This document shows, one piece after another, positions 24,493 through 33,671 of a stretch of 64,000 nucleotides of DNA. The stretch's first letter is position 1, and the number at the start of each line of letters is the position of its first letter. The stretch spans positions 111,776-175,775 of the forward strand of contig JAHZLQ010000033.1 of the NCBI GenBank assembly GCA_022599775.1. Direction: 5' to 3'. Origin of the DNA: Gammaproteobacteria bacterium (GTDB taxonomy: Bacteria; Pseudomonadota; Gammaproteobacteria; Nevskiales; Nevskiaceae). The notes beneath the pieces are model-generated. The model worked only from the letters and a program-made list of their open reading frames with translations, was not told the DNA's origin and did no database searches. Both the position numbers and the translations under genes were made by a program.

Positions 24493-26850
24493 ATGTCGTT
24501 CGCGCTGAGCGAGGATCAGCTGATGATCCGCGATGTGGCCGAGGGCTTCCTCGCCGAGCGTTCGGATTCGCACGCGATTCGCCGCGCCGGCGAGAGTGAA
24601 ACCGGTTTCGATTCAGCGCTGTGGGAACGCATCGGTGCCGAACTGGGCTGGTGCGCTCTGCCGGTCGCCGAAGTCGACGGCGGGCTCGGTCTGGGCCCGG
24701 TGGAAATGGTGCTGACGCTGGAAGCGATGGGACGTCATCTGCTGTGTTCGCCGTACTTCGCCACGGTATGCCTCGGCGCCAACCTGATCGACGCCGTCGC
24801 CACCAGCGAGGCCCGGCAGCGCGTTCTGCCCGACGTGGCCGGGGGTGTACGCCGCCTGGCGGTGCCGGTGCCGACGCTGGAGTGGGGCGCCACCGGCCAC
24901 GCCGTATCCGCCTGCCGGGCCGGCGATCAATGGATGCTCAATGGCCAGCTCGCGCGCGTGGTCGATGGCGCCAGTGCCGATTGCCTGCTGGTCCTTGCCC
25001 TGGCCGATGGCGAGGACCGTCCGGGGCTGTTTGCGGTCCGGGTTGAAACGCCTGGTCTGGCGGTGACGCCGCTCGATACCTGGGACCGCACGCGGCGATT
25101 CGCCGATGTGGAGCTGAGAAACGTGCTCGTGTCACAGCACGACCGGCTGGATGATCCGGCCCGCAGCCAGGCCGGATTCCGGCTGGCTTCGGCGCGAGCA
25201 CGCCTGTATTTGGCCGCCGAGCTACTCGGCGGCGCGCAGCGCTGCCTCGATCTGACGCTGGCCCATGTGATGGAGCGCAAGCAGTTCGGCCGCACGATCG
25301 CCTCGTTTCAGGCGGTCAAGCATCGCTGTGCCGAAATGATGGTGCGCGTGGAGGCGCTGCGTTCTGCGGTGTTCGGCGCGGCCAAGGTCTTGGAAGGCCA
25401 GCCGCCGCTGCACGAGCTGATGAACGAATGTTCGATGGCGCGGGCCCTGGCGTCCGAGACCGCGTTCTTCTGTGCTCAGGAAGCGATTCAGTTGCACGGT
25501 GGCGTCGGCTTCACCTGGGAATACGACCCGCAGCTCCACTTCAAGCGCGCCCAGGCGAGCACGCACTGGTTCGGTACCACCGAAGCCCTGCGCGAGGCCC
25601 TTGCGAACACCCTGCTGGAGGACAGTCCGCCTGCGGTCGCGGGCGAGGGGGCGGCCCACGACAGGCCGGCATCGCGCGGGAGTCCCGACGAGGCCTTCCG
25701 CGCCGAAGTGGCCGCATGGATGCACCAGCACCTGTGCGGCGATTTCGAGGCCCTGCGCTTTCGCGGCGGTCCGGGTGACGAGGAAGCCTTTCCCGAGCTG
25801 CGCAAGGCCTGGGAGCGCGAACTGGCGGCCGGCGGCTGGACCTGCGTCGGCTGGCCGCAATCGACCGGAGGACGCGGACTGTCGATCGAACAGCAGGTGA
25901 TCTTTCACGAGGAATATGCACGCGCCGGCGGGCCGGGGCGGCTGGGACATATCGGCGAAGGACTGATCGGACCGACCCTGATCCGCTTCGGCAGCCCCGG
26001 GCAGAAGGAGCGCTTTCTGCCCGGCATCCTGTCCGGTCGCGAGTTCTGGGCGCAGGGTTACTCCGAGCCGTCCGCTGGCTCCGATCTGGCCAACGTGCAG
26101 ACGCGTTGCTGGCAGGACGACGACGGCAACTGGCGCGTGCGGGGTCAGAAGATCTGGACTTCGCTGGCGCATCAATCCGATTGGATATTCGTGCTCGCGC
26201 GCAGCGAGCCGGGCAGCAGGGGCCGATACGGGCTGAGCTTTCTGTTGCTGCCGCTGGATCAGCCCGGCATCGAAATCAGAGGGATCCGGCAACTGTCCGG
26301 CAGCGCCGAGTTCAACGAGGTGTTCTTCGACGGTGCGTTGGCGCAGGCCGGGCATCTGATCGGCCAGCCCGGCGAAGGTTGGGCTGTGGCGATGGGGCTG
26401 CTCGAAGCCGAACGCGGTGTATCGACGCTGGGGCAGCAGATGCATTTCGCGCACGAACTGGATCTGGTGATCCAGGCGGCCCGGGCCAGCGGACGCTCGC
26501 ACGACCCGATCGTCCGCCAGCGGATCGCCGCCGCCTGGGGCGGCCTGCGCGTGATGCGCTACAACGCCTTGCGCATGCTGGCCGGCGGGGATGATCTGAA
26601 GCTCCCGCGCGAGGCCCTGATCTACAAATACTACTGGTCCAACTGGCACCGCGACCTGGGCAAGCTCGCCGCCGACGTGCTGGGGCCGCTGGCCGACGTG
26701 GTGTCGGACGATCCGGCGATCCGGCCCTTGCAGCAGCTGTTCTTCTTCTCGCGCGCCGACACCATCTATGCCGGCACCAACGAGATCCAGTTGAACCTGA
26801 TCGCCGAGCGCGGTCTGGGCATGCCGCGCGAGGTGCGCCCTTCAGCGTAG
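24493..26850 (+). CDS. Fused double acyl-CoA dehydrogenase; C-half FadE30-like
   Basis: 785 residues containing two complete acyl-CoA dehydrogenase units. Unit 1 (about 1-380) has ALSEDQLMIRD, RKQFGRTIASFQAVKH and IQLHGGVGFTWEYDP. A hydrophilic linker (about 381-410) follows. Unit 2 (about 411-785) has WAQGYSEPSAGSDLANV, GQKIWTSLAHQSDW, FNEVFFDGA, ERGVSTLGQQM and DTIYAGTNEIQLNLIAERGLGMPRE, and it tracks FadE30. FadE30 dehydrogenates 5-hydroxy-HIP-CoA. Steroid FadE enzymes are usually two-gene heterotetramers; here both halves are one chain, as in actinobacterial FadE34. It is the last gene of the operon, 5 bp after the SDR gene. Confidence 0.9.
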   Translation: MSFALSEDQLMIRDVAEGFLAERSDSHAIRRAGESETGFDSALWERIGAELGWCALPVAEVDGGLGLGPVEMVLTLEAMGRHLLCSPYFATVCLGANLIDAVATSEARQRVLPDVAGGVRRLAVPVPTLEWGATGHAVSACRAGDQWMLNGQLARVVDGASADCLLVLALADGEDRPGLFAVRVETPGLAVTPLDTWDRTRRFADVELRNVLVSQHDRLDDPARSQAGFRLASARARLYLAAELLGGAQRCLDLTLAHVMERKQFGRTIASFQAVKHRCAEMMVRVEALRSAVFGAAKVLEGQPPLHELMNECSMARALASETAFFCAQEAIQLHGGVGFTWEYDPQLHFKRAQASTHWFGTTEALREALANTLLEDSPPAVAGEGAAHDRPASRGSPDEAFRAEVAAWMHQHLCGDFEALRFRGGPGDEEAFPELRKAWERELAAGGWTCVGWPQSTGGRGLSIEQQVIFHEEYARAGGPGRLGHIGEGLIGPTLIRFGSPGQKERFLPGILSGREFWAQGYSEPSAGSDLANVQTRCWQDDDGNWRVRGQKIWTSLAHQSDWIFVLARSEPGSRGRYGLSFLLLPLDQPGIEIRGIRQLSGSAEFNEVFFDGALAQAGHLIGQPGEGWAVAMGLLEAERGVSTLGQQMHFAHELDLVIQAARASGRSHDPIVRQRIAAAWGGLRVMRYNALRMLAGGDDLKLPREALIYKYYWSNWHRDLGKLAADVLGPLADVVSDDPAIRPLQQLFFFSRADTIYAGTNEIQLNLIAERGLGMPREVRPSA

Positions 26851-26927
26851 GGGCAGCCGGCAGTCCGGAGCGAGCGGTTAGACTGCGCACCCCGTCCCTG
26901 TTTACCGACGCCGCATTTCGATCACCG

Positions 26928-27524
26928 ATGAGAAGTTCTCCGCTCACCTATGCGCTGCTGATCAGCAACATCCTCATTTTCGGCTTGCAGACCCAGGTCC
27001 GCGACGGCCTGATGCGGACTTTCGCGCTGTGGCCGCTGGGCGCCGGTTTCGAGCCCTGGCAGATCGTCAGCAGCGCCTTCCTGCACGGCAGCACCCTGCA
27101 TCTGGCCGCGAACATGTTCGGTCTGTGGATGTTCGGCCGCGATGTGGAGCAGGCCGTCGGTTCCGTCCGCTTTGCCTGGCTCTATGCGGCCAGCGTGCTG
27201 ACCGCCAGCTTCGCGCAATTGGTGGTGACCAGCGCGGCCGGCGATGCGGTGCCTACGGTGGGCGCCTCCGGCGGCCTGTTCGGCCTGCTGGCGGCGTTCG
27301 CGATGCTGTTCCCCAAGCGCAAGCTGATTTTCCTGCTGTTTCCCATGCCCTTGCCGGCGCCGGTCTTCGTCTCGATCTATGCGGCTTTCGAGCTGTATTC
27401 CGGGATTCAGGGCACGATGTCCGGCGTCGCCCATTTCGCCCACCTCGGCGGCTTGGTCGGCGGCATTCTGGTGTTGCTGCACTGGCGCAGGCAGGCGCGC
27501 GCAGGGTCATCAGGGCCGCGCTAA
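26928..27524 (+). CDS. Rhomboid-family intramembrane serine protease
   Basis: 198 residues, about six membrane segments. The catalytic dyad is present: S114 in the GASGG motif (VGASGGLFG) and H172 in AHLGGLVGG. The L1-loop helix signature STLHLAANMFGLWMFG is also intact. It lies in the inner membrane and cuts transmembrane substrates within the bilayer; the substrate cannot be told from sequence. It begins 77 bp after the fused dehydrogenase in the same direction, and its content suggests it is not part of the steroid pathway. Confidence 0.9.
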   Translation: MRSSPLTYALLISNILIFGLQTQVRDGLMRTFALWPLGAGFEPWQIVSSAFLHGSTLHLAANMFGLWMFGRDVEQAVGSVRFAWLYAASVLTASFAQLVVTSAAGDAVPTVGASGGLFGLLAAFAMLFPKRKLIFLLFPMPLPAPVFVSIYAAFELYSGIQGTMSGVAHFAHLGGLVGGILVLLHWRRQARAGSSGPR

Positions 27525-27631
27525 GGTTCTGTCGGCGGTGAGGCACAGCCTTGCCAAACCGCGAAAGGCTTGGCATACCATCGTTCTCGGATACAGGATT
27601 CGGCCGAAGAGTCGAACCGCTGGAGGAGATG

Positions 27632-27889
27632 ATGCGACACAAGGCCGAAACCGATGTCGAAGCGCCTGTCGAACCCCGTCGACATCGTGTCCACCTGTGC
27701 ATGACCGCATGCATCAACGCCTTGCTCGTACTGTTCGCGGTGGCATCAATACTCGCCGGAATCGGCGGCGGCTGGTCGGTGCTGATCATCAGCGGCACTT
27801 TGCTGGCAGTGCTGGTCAATTCGACCCTGTCCTGGGCCGATGACGGCAAGGACGAGCAGTTTCGTCGCTTCAGCCGCTGGTTCTACTGA
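27632..27889 (+). CDS. Small two-helix membrane protein, unknown function
   Basis: 85 residues from ATG 27632 (or 86 from the adjacent ATG 27629). The ribosome site GGAGG at 27622-27626 is better spaced for 27632. A charged N-terminus (MRHKAETDVEAP) is followed by two hydrophobic segments (about 22-42 and 48-66) and a charged tail rich in D, K and R ending RRFSRWFY. It resembles the DUF-type 2TM proteins found in many proteobacteria, but I do not recognise the family. It stands alone between the rhomboid and DUF547 genes. Confidence 0.6.
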   Translation: MRHKAETDVEAPVEPRRHRVHLCMTACINALLVLFAVASILAGIGGGWSVLIISGTLLAVLVNSTLSWADDGKDEQFRRFSRWFY

Positions 27890-27956
27890 TTCCGGGATTC
27901 GGCGCCGGACTTCGACAGTGCCATCTTCCTTGCGGCGCCAGCGTCACAATGGACGC

Positions 27957-28763
27957 ATGAAGATCATGCACGGACAGCGACTGATGCTGTCGCTCCTGGT
28001 TCTGTTCCCGCTGACAACGCCGGCCTTCGCGGAATTCGACCAGCAATACCGGAACTACGCCGCGCTGCTGGGCGCCCACGTGCATTGGACCGATGAGGGG
28101 CACGCCAGCACCGTGGATTACCAGACCTTGGCCGCAGACCGCGCCTCGTTGAAAGCGGTTCTGGACGCACTGTCATCGGTCAGCGAATCGCAGTTTTCGG
28201 CGTGGTCGCAAGCCGATCGGAAAGCATTCCTGATTAATGCCTATAACGCTTTCACGGTCGAGCTGATCCTCAGCCGCTATCCGGACTTGGAATCGATCCG
28301 CGATCTCGGCGGTCTGTTCAGCTCGCCCTGGAAAAAGTCGTTTGTACCGCTGCTCGGCGGGACACGAAGTCTGGACTGGATCGAGCATGAGCGGCTGCGG
28401 GCAAACTACTCGGACGCGCGCATTCACTTCGCGGTGAACTGCGCCTCGCTGGGCTGTCCGGCGCTGCGCCCCGAACCGTATCGCGGAGACCGGCTCGAAG
28501 CCCAGCTTGACGATGCCCGCGATCGCTTTCTCGGCGATCACGCACGTAACCGCTTTGATGCGGAAAGAGGCGTACTGAGCGTTTCGCCGATCTTCAAGTG
28601 GTATCGGGAAGACTTCGAGCACGCGGCGGGTAGCCTGGAAGCCTGGCTGGGGCAACACGCAGAAGTATTGGCCGAGGATGCAGCGTCGCAGCGAGGCCTG
28701 AAGGCCGACGAATTCACGCTCGAGTTCGGCGACTACGACTGGACCCTGAACGACGCATCCTGA
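27957..28763 (+). CDS. DUF547 exported protein
   Basis: 268 residues from ATG 27957. A signal peptide (MLSLLVLFPLTTPAFA) precedes a DUF547 domain: VDYQTLAADRASL, FLINAYNAFTVELIL, FVPLLGGTRSLDWIEH, IHFAVNCASLGCPALR and SPIFKWYREDF are the conserved blocks. The family is widespread in periplasms of proteobacteria and of unknown function; the conserved cysteines and histidine suggest a catalytic or metal site. An earlier in-frame start at 27840 lacks a ribosome site and would bury the signal peptide. Confidence 0.85.
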   Translation: MKIMHGQRLMLSLLVLFPLTTPAFAEFDQQYRNYAALLGAHVHWTDEGHASTVDYQTLAADRASLKAVLDALSSVSESQFSAWSQADRKAFLINAYNAFTVELILSRYPDLESIRDLGGLFSSPWKKSFVPLLGGTRSLDWIEHERLRANYSDARIHFAVNCASLGCPALRPEPYRGDRLEAQLDDARDRFLGDHARNRFDAERGVLSVSPIFKWYREDFEHAAGSLEAWLGQHAEVLAEDAASQRGLKADEFTLEFGDYDWTLNDAS

Positions 28764-28883
28764 GCCCGGCCCGGGCTTTCGGACATGAATGCCGGTCGGC
28801 TGGATAGAGCGGCCTCGACCGGTTTGCGCCAAGATGGAATTCTGAATCAACGTCCGATCGGCCACGTCGGACTTGGAGGAGCA

Positions 28884-29627
28884 ATGCGATATCCGAACGG
28901 TCCCGTGCCGATTCGCGCAGGCCGAATCGGCACGGCAGCGATGCTGATGATCTTGCTGAGCGCTTTGAGCGCACCGTTATCGGCGCGCGACACGCCAGTG
29001 GTGGTGGAATTGTTCACCTCCGAAAGCTGTTCGTCCTGCCCGCCGGCCGACGCCTGGCTGGGTGAGATTCGGAACGAGGACGGTGTGATCGCGCTGTCGT
29101 ATCACGTCGACTACTGGAACAACCTGGGCTGGGTCGACCAGCAGTCCACACCCGAATTCACGCAGCGCCAGCGCGACTACGCGGCAAGGCTCGGCGTGGG
29201 TGTGTTCACGCCACAGCTGATCGTCGATGGCCGTTACAGCGCCGTGGCTTCGCGAAAGCGCGAAACACGCGCCGCGATGAAGCGCGCCGACCGCGAGGAT
29301 GCGATGGTGCCGACACGCCTGCAATCCACTGCCGACGGCCTGCTGCTCACGGTCGATGAGGCGCCGGATGGGCTGCGCGGTGCCTCGGCGGGGCTGTGGC
29401 TGATGAGCTTCGAACCCGAAGTCGCCACCGATATCGGTCGCGGAGAAAACCGCGGTCGTCGCATCCGCTACTACAATGTGGTTCGCAGCATGCGGCATCT
29501 GGGCGATTGGAACGGTGAACCCTTGAGTCAGTCCATCAGTTTGCAGCTGGACGAAACCGGGCGCGGCCTCGCGGTCCTGCTGCAGGCCGATACCGGCGCG
29601 GTGCTGGGCGCGGGCCTGGGGCCGTGA
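28884..29627 (+). CDS. DUF1223 exported thioredoxin-fold protein
   Basis: 247 residues from ATG 28884, with a strong GGAGGA ribosome site; an upstream start at 28785 lacks one. A signal sequence (MLMILLSALSAPLSA) is followed by VVVELFTSESCSSCPPADAWL, in which the CSSC pair marks a thioredoxin-like redox centre, then YHVDYWNNLGW and FTPQLIVDGRY. DUF1223 proteins are periplasmic and uncharacterised, plausibly redox-active. Its stop overlaps the GTG start of the AraC gene. Confidence 0.86.
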   Translation: MRYPNGPVPIRAGRIGTAAMLMILLSALSAPLSARDTPVVVELFTSESCSSCPPADAWLGEIRNEDGVIALSYHVDYWNNLGWVDQQSTPEFTQRQRDYAARLGVGVFTPQLIVDGRYSAVASRKRETRAAMKRADREDAMVPTRLQSTADGLLLTVDEAPDGLRGASAGLWLMSFEPEVATDIGRGENRGRRIRYYNVVRSMRHLGDWNGEPLSQSISLQLDETGRGLAVLLQADTGAVLGAGLGP

Positions 29628-30559
29628 ACGCCCCCGAGATGCGGATCAAGGAGATCCGCAGCGAGCCCATCGAGGACATTCTGGAAACCGTGCTCAACGG
29701 CTATCAGCTGCGCGTGGAGATCGTCTCGGAAACGATTTATTGCGGCTCCTGGTACGACGACGAGCGGCAGACCCAGCGCGGACAGTTTCATCTGATCGGT
29801 GCCGGGGAGTGCGAGGTGACCGGCCCGATGCTGTCGCATCCGCACCTGCTGCGCGGCGGTGATCTGGCGATATTCCCGCACGGTACACGCCACCGTCTGG
29901 CCGCCGCGCCCGGTAACGCCAACAAGGCGGATAGCTATACCTCCATGCTCTGCGGTGAGCTCGAATTCATCAACGGCAGCCGCAATCCGGTGCTCAACGC
30001 CTTGCCCGAATGCCTGATCGTGAATGCGCACGACGGCGGCGAATCGTTCCGCAAACTGTCGGAAGTGCTCGGCCAGTTCGCGCGCGATCCGCGCCTGGGC
30101 CAGCGCATTGTCATGAATAAGCTGGCGGACAGTCTGTTCACGCTGGCGGTCTGCGAATACGCGCATGGCGCGAGCGATCCACGTGGAATCTTCGCGGCCC
30201 TGGCGGATCGTCATCTGGCGCGTGCGCTGGATGCGATTCATCGCCGCCCCGGAGAGTCCTGGACGCTGGACGGACTGGCGCAGCTCGCCGGCATGTCCCG
30301 CTCCGCCTTCGCGCAGCATTTCACCGAAGTGATGCAGATGCCGCCGATTGCCTACCTGACGGCCTGGCGCGTGACCCAGGCCAAACAGCTGCTGCGTGAG
30401 CGCCGACTGTCCGTGGCCGCCATCGCCGAGCGTATGGGCTACAAGAGCGAAGCCGCATTTCGCAAGCTGTTCAAGCGCATCGAAGGGGTGGGTCCCGGCA
30501 AGATTCGATCCGAGGCCAGATCCGGCGAAAGCAGCGAGCATCCGCCGGTCGAGCGCTGA
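29624..30559 (+). CDS. AraC-family transcription regulator with cupin domain
   Basis: 311 residues from GTG 29624 (overlapping the DUF1223 stop); ATG 29639 is an alternative. The N-terminal two thirds are a cupin_6-type effector domain (GQFHLIGAGECEV, FPHGTRHRL), and the last 100 residues carry two helix-turn-helix motifs (LDGLAQLAGMSRSAFAQHF and VAAIAERMGYKSEAAFRKLF). Such regulators often control oxidoreductases or efflux. Coupling to DUF1223 suggests coregulation, but the target is unknown. It converges with the PhoD-like gene (29-bp gap). Confidence 0.88.
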   Translation: MNAPEMRIKEIRSEPIEDILETVLNGYQLRVEIVSETIYCGSWYDDERQTQRGQFHLIGAGECEVTGPMLSHPHLLRGGDLAIFPHGTRHRLAAAPGNANKADSYTSMLCGELEFINGSRNPVLNALPECLIVNAHDGGESFRKLSEVLGQFARDPRLGQRIVMNKLADSLFTLAVCEYAHGASDPRGIFAALADRHLARALDAIHRRPGESWTLDGLAQLAGMSRSAFAQHFTEVMQMPPIAYLTAWRVTQAKQLLRERRLSVAAIAERMGYKSEAAFRKLFKRIEGVGPGKIRSEARSGESSEHPPVER

Positions 30560-30588
30560 GCGCTCGCGGGCGAATCACATCGGTCTGC

Positions 30589-32199
30589 TCAGGCGCGCCG
30601 GATTCCCGGCGCGTTGGCCTCCACATGAAAGCGTGCTGCGGTGAGACAGTCGCTGTCGCGCTTGGCGATCGTGCTGGTATTGCGCACGGCCACGTCGAGA
30701 CCGTCGGGTTTGAGGTCGAACAGCAGATAGCCACGGCGTTCGCAATCGCCGTAGTGCACATGCGGGTTGGCTTCTAGTTTGGGATTGAACACCGACGCCG
30801 GCATGCCCGGTGAGGTCAGCGAGGTGCCAGCGAACTCACTGGCGATGATCCGCGAGTCCGGATTGCTGAAGTCGGCTTTGACGTCCGAGGCGACCGTGGC
30901 GTGGATGTCGCCACCCAGAATCACCGGATTGTCCGGCCTGCGCTTCTGCAGGGTTTTCAGCAGGCGTTCGCGCGCGGCCGGGTAGCCGTCCCAGCCGTCC
31001 GTGGACCAGACAGGGCCGTCCGTACCCGGCGAGGGCAGGGGAGACAGCAACGTCTGCTGCACCACGAAATTCCAGCGCGTCCGACTCTGCGCCAGCTGGC
31101 GGTCCAGCCAGTCCTCCTGGACCGCACCCAGCATCGTGCGCTTCGCGTCGAGCCGTTCCGGGCAGTCCTGATCCTTGGCGGCGAACACACTGCCGCCCAT
31201 GCCCGGACGTGAGCAGGCGATCGGCGATCGATACTGGCGATCGTCCAGGATGTGAAAGCCGGCGAGCGAGCCGGCCTGCAAACTGCGATTGAGTGCAAGA
31301 CGTCCGTTCTTGAGCAGCGCGGACATCGGCAACGGCATGTTTTCGAAGTAGGCCTGCAAGCCGGCGGCGCGACGCGCCACAAAGCTGGGGTCCAAGCCTT
31401 CGCCTACATCATCGGCCCAATCGTTCATGACTTCGTGGTCGTCCACGGTCATCGCCCAGGGGGCGGACTGGCGCATCGTCTGCAGGTCGGAGTCCACGCC
31501 GTACTGGGCGTAGCGTGCACGGTATTCCGCCAGACTGTAGGGCTCGGCGTGCGCGTGCCGCCGAACCCGCCCAGCGGCGGCGTTGTATTCGTAGATGTAA
31601 TCACCCACGAACAGCACCAGGTCGGGGGCATCGGCCTGCATGTGCCGGTAGGCCGAGAAGTAACCCATCTCGAAGTGTTGGCAGGAGGCAAGCCCGAAGC
31701 GCAGTTGCGACATCGCCGCGCCCGGTGAGGGCAGGGTGCGCGTGCGGCCCACCGGGCTGGTCTCCCCGCCGGCGATGAAACGGTAGAAATACCAACGATC
31801 CGGTTCGAGCCCGGTAACTGGAACATGGGCACTGTGGCCGAGCCCGGCCATCGCGTACCAGGTGCCGCGTTGCACCACGTTCGAGAAGGCCTCGTCGCTG
31901 GCCACTTCCCAGTCCATCGGCACCTGCATCACGCCCATGCCGCCGTCATTCATCGGGTCCGGGCACAGCCGCGTCCACAAGGTCATGCCGGATTCCGAGG
32001 GGAATCCGGAGGCCACGCCCAACTTGAAGGGATAGTCGGTAAACAACACCTCGCGACTCGCGGCGCCGGCGCTGGGCAGATTCCAAGGTGCAAGCGCCGC
32101 TGCGAATATCGTCTTCAGCAACGCCCTTCGCCTTTGCGATTGCGGCATTCCGCGGATGCGTTCCAGACGTTTCAGCACCATTGAATCCAAGTCTGACAT
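30589..32199 (-). CDS. phoD: PhoD-family phosphatase/phosphodiesterase, Tat-exported
   Basis: 536 residues from ATG 32199. The N-terminus has a twin-arginine signal (SQRRRALLKTIFAAALA), so it is likely exported folded. A PhoD N-terminal domain (about 50-140) precedes the metallophosphatase domain with FGLASCQHFE, FVGDYIYEYN, TVDDHEVMNDW and ILGGDIHATV, the Fe/Ca-binding blocks of PhoD. It should release phosphate from monoesters or diesters in the periplasm or outside the cell. It is divergent from the TetR gene (159-bp region), which may control it. Confidence 0.9.
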   Translation of the reverse strand: MSDLDSMVLKRLERIRGMPQSQRRRALLKTIFAAALAPWNLPSAGAASREVLFTDYPFKLGVASGFPSESGMTLWTRLCPDPMNDGGMGVMQVPMDWEVASDEAFSNVVQRGTWYAMAGLGHSAHVPVTGLEPDRWYFYRFIAGGETSPVGRTRTLPSPGAAMSQLRFGLASCQHFEMGYFSAYRHMQADAPDLVLFVGDYIYEYNAAAGRVRRHAHAEPYSLAEYRARYAQYGVDSDLQTMRQSAPWAMTVDDHEVMNDWADDVGEGLDPSFVARRAAGLQAYFENMPLPMSALLKNGRLALNRSLQAGSLAGFHILDDRQYRSPIACSRPGMGGSVFAAKDQDCPERLDAKRTMLGAVQEDWLDRQLAQSRTRWNFVVQQTLLSPLPSPGTDGPVWSTDGWDGYPAARERLLKTLQKRRPDNPVILGGDIHATVASDVKADFSNPDSRIIASEFAGTSLTSPGMPASVFNPKLEANPHVHYGDCERRGYLLFDLKPDGLDVAVRNTSTIAKRDSDCLTAARFHVEANAPGIRRA

Positions 32200-32358
32200 T
32201 CGGGTTTCCGGACTGATTGGCAGCGATGCAACTGTGGGGCAGGGGCGCTGCAAAGGTATGAACGCTTCTGTCGCAGGCAGGAATCGTTCCGGATGGGGCC
32301 GCTGTCCACCTTAAGATTACGAGTGTAATATTTTTCCGTCACCGAGTTGGAGAAGGAC

Positions 32359-32967
32359 ATGCCGGTTTCTCCGGAAAAGAAGCGACAGACGCACCAACGC
32401 ATCGTCAGCACCGCGGCCCGGGAATTTCGCCAACACGGCCTCAACGGCATTGGCGTAGCCGACCTTATGCGTGCGGCCGGCCTTACGCACGGCGGGTTCT
32501 ATGCACACTTTGCCTCGAAGGACGAGTTGATCGCGGAAGCGATCACCGCCGCGCGCAGCGAAGCTGGCGAATGTCTGCACCAGTCGCTTGAGGAACACCA
32601 TGATCCGACAGCGCTGCAGCGTTTCATCAAGTCCTACCTGTCGCCCTTGCATGTACGGTCACCGGCACAAGGCTGCCTATTCGCGTCACTGGGTGGGGAA
32701 CTGGGCAGGCAGTCGGAACAGGGCCGCGCCGCCGCCACGCTTCGGATCGAAGACCATGTTGAGATGCTCAGCGCCGCCATAGCGGCTGCCGATGAAGATG
32801 AAAGTGCTGGCGAGTCGCGCCAGCAGGCGATGGGCTTGCTGGCGGCGTTGGTCGGCGCCGTGGTGCTGGCACGTGCCGTGGACAGCGAGGCGCTCTCCGG
32901 TGAAATCCTGAGGTCCACTCGGCAATTCATCGCGAACGGGCTGGCGGCAGATACACCCGGCAAATAG
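32359..32967 (+). CDS. TetR-family repressor
   Basis: 202 residues from ATG 32359, which has GGAG at 6-base spacing; an in-frame TTG at 32347 is less likely. The N-terminal helix-turn-helix is typical (TAAREFRQHGLNGIGVADLMRAAGLTHGGFYAHFASKDEL read in pieces: GIGVADLMRAAGLTHGGFY, then AHFASKDEL), closest to AcrR/YcdC-type repressors with a TetR_C_16-like ligand domain. Its targets are likely its own gene and the divergent phoD-like gene. No ligand can be read from the sequence. Confidence 0.88.
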   Translation: MPVSPEKKRQTHQRIVSTAAREFRQHGLNGIGVADLMRAAGLTHGGFYAHFASKDELIAEAITAARSEAGECLHQSLEEHHDPTALQRFIKSYLSPLHVRSPAQGCLFASLGGELGRQSEQGRAAATLRIEDHVEMLSAAIAAADEDESAGESRQQAMGLLAALVGAVVLARAVDSEALSGEILRSTRQFIANGLAADTPGK

Positions 32968-33047
32968 TTGGTAATTGCTGCGTTTCCAAGCGCGGATGCG
33001 GCTCGCTACCATGAGGCTTGGTACATCGCTTGTTCTGGAGGCTGCAC

Positions 33048-33671
33048 ATGAATCTGGCGAACAAGACCGCGATCCTGGTCATCGACGTACAGAACGATTT
33101 CTGTCCCGGCGGCGCCTTGGCCGTGAACGACGGCGACCTCGTGGTGCCCGTCATCAATCGACTGCTGCCAGCCTTCGACGTCTGCGTGTTCACCCAGGAC
33201 TGGCACCCACACGATCACCAGTCATTCGCAGTCAATCATGGAGATTGCGAACCATTTTCCACCATAGACATGCCATACGGCACCCAGGTGCTGTGGCCGA
33301 TGCACTGCGTGCAGGACACGGACGGCGCCGACTTTCACGAAGACCTCGATATCGACAAAGCGCAAATGATCGTGCGCAAGGGCTTTCGTCCGCACATCGA
33401 TTCGTATTCCGCGTTCTTCGAGAACGATCGCCGGACGTCCACCGGCCTGCACGGGTACCTGCACGAGCGCGGCGTCGATTCGATCGTCCTGACCGGGCTG
33501 GCCACCGACTACTGCGTCGGCGATTCCGCTCTTGACGCAGCGCGCCTGGGTTATGAGGTCACGCTAATCGAAGACGCATGTCGCGCCATCGACCTGGAAG
33601 GCTCACTGGCCACCGCAATCCGCCGCATGCGGGAGGCCGGAGTGAAGTTCGCTCACAGCGAGACGCTTTGA
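33048..33671 (+). CDS. pncA: Nicotinamidase/pyrazinamidase PncA
   Basis: 207 residues from ATG 33048 with a GGAGG ribosome site. The catalytic triad is visible: D13 in VIDVQNDF, K111 in VRKGF and C156 in TDYCVGDSALDA; the metal-binding QDWHPHDHQSF segment is intact. It hydrolyses nicotinamide to nicotinate and ammonia in the NAD salvage route. It stands alone, in the same direction as tetR and 80 bp after it. Confidence 0.93.
   Translation: MNLANKTAILVIDVQNDFCPGGALAVNDGDLVVPVINRLLPAFDVCVFTQDWHPHDHQSFAVNHGDCEPFSTIDMPYGTQVLWPMHCVQDTDGADFHEDLDIDKAQMIVRKGFRPHIDSYSAFFENDRRTSTGLHGYLHERGVDSIVLTGLATDYCVGDSALDAARLGYEVTLIEDACRAIDLEGSLATAIRRMREAGVKFAHSETL

Noticed and set aside
25222..26649. A 475-codon minus-strand frame inside the fused dehydrogenase
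   Set aside because: It is antisense to strongly conserved dehydrogenase sequence, without motifs or a ribosome site.
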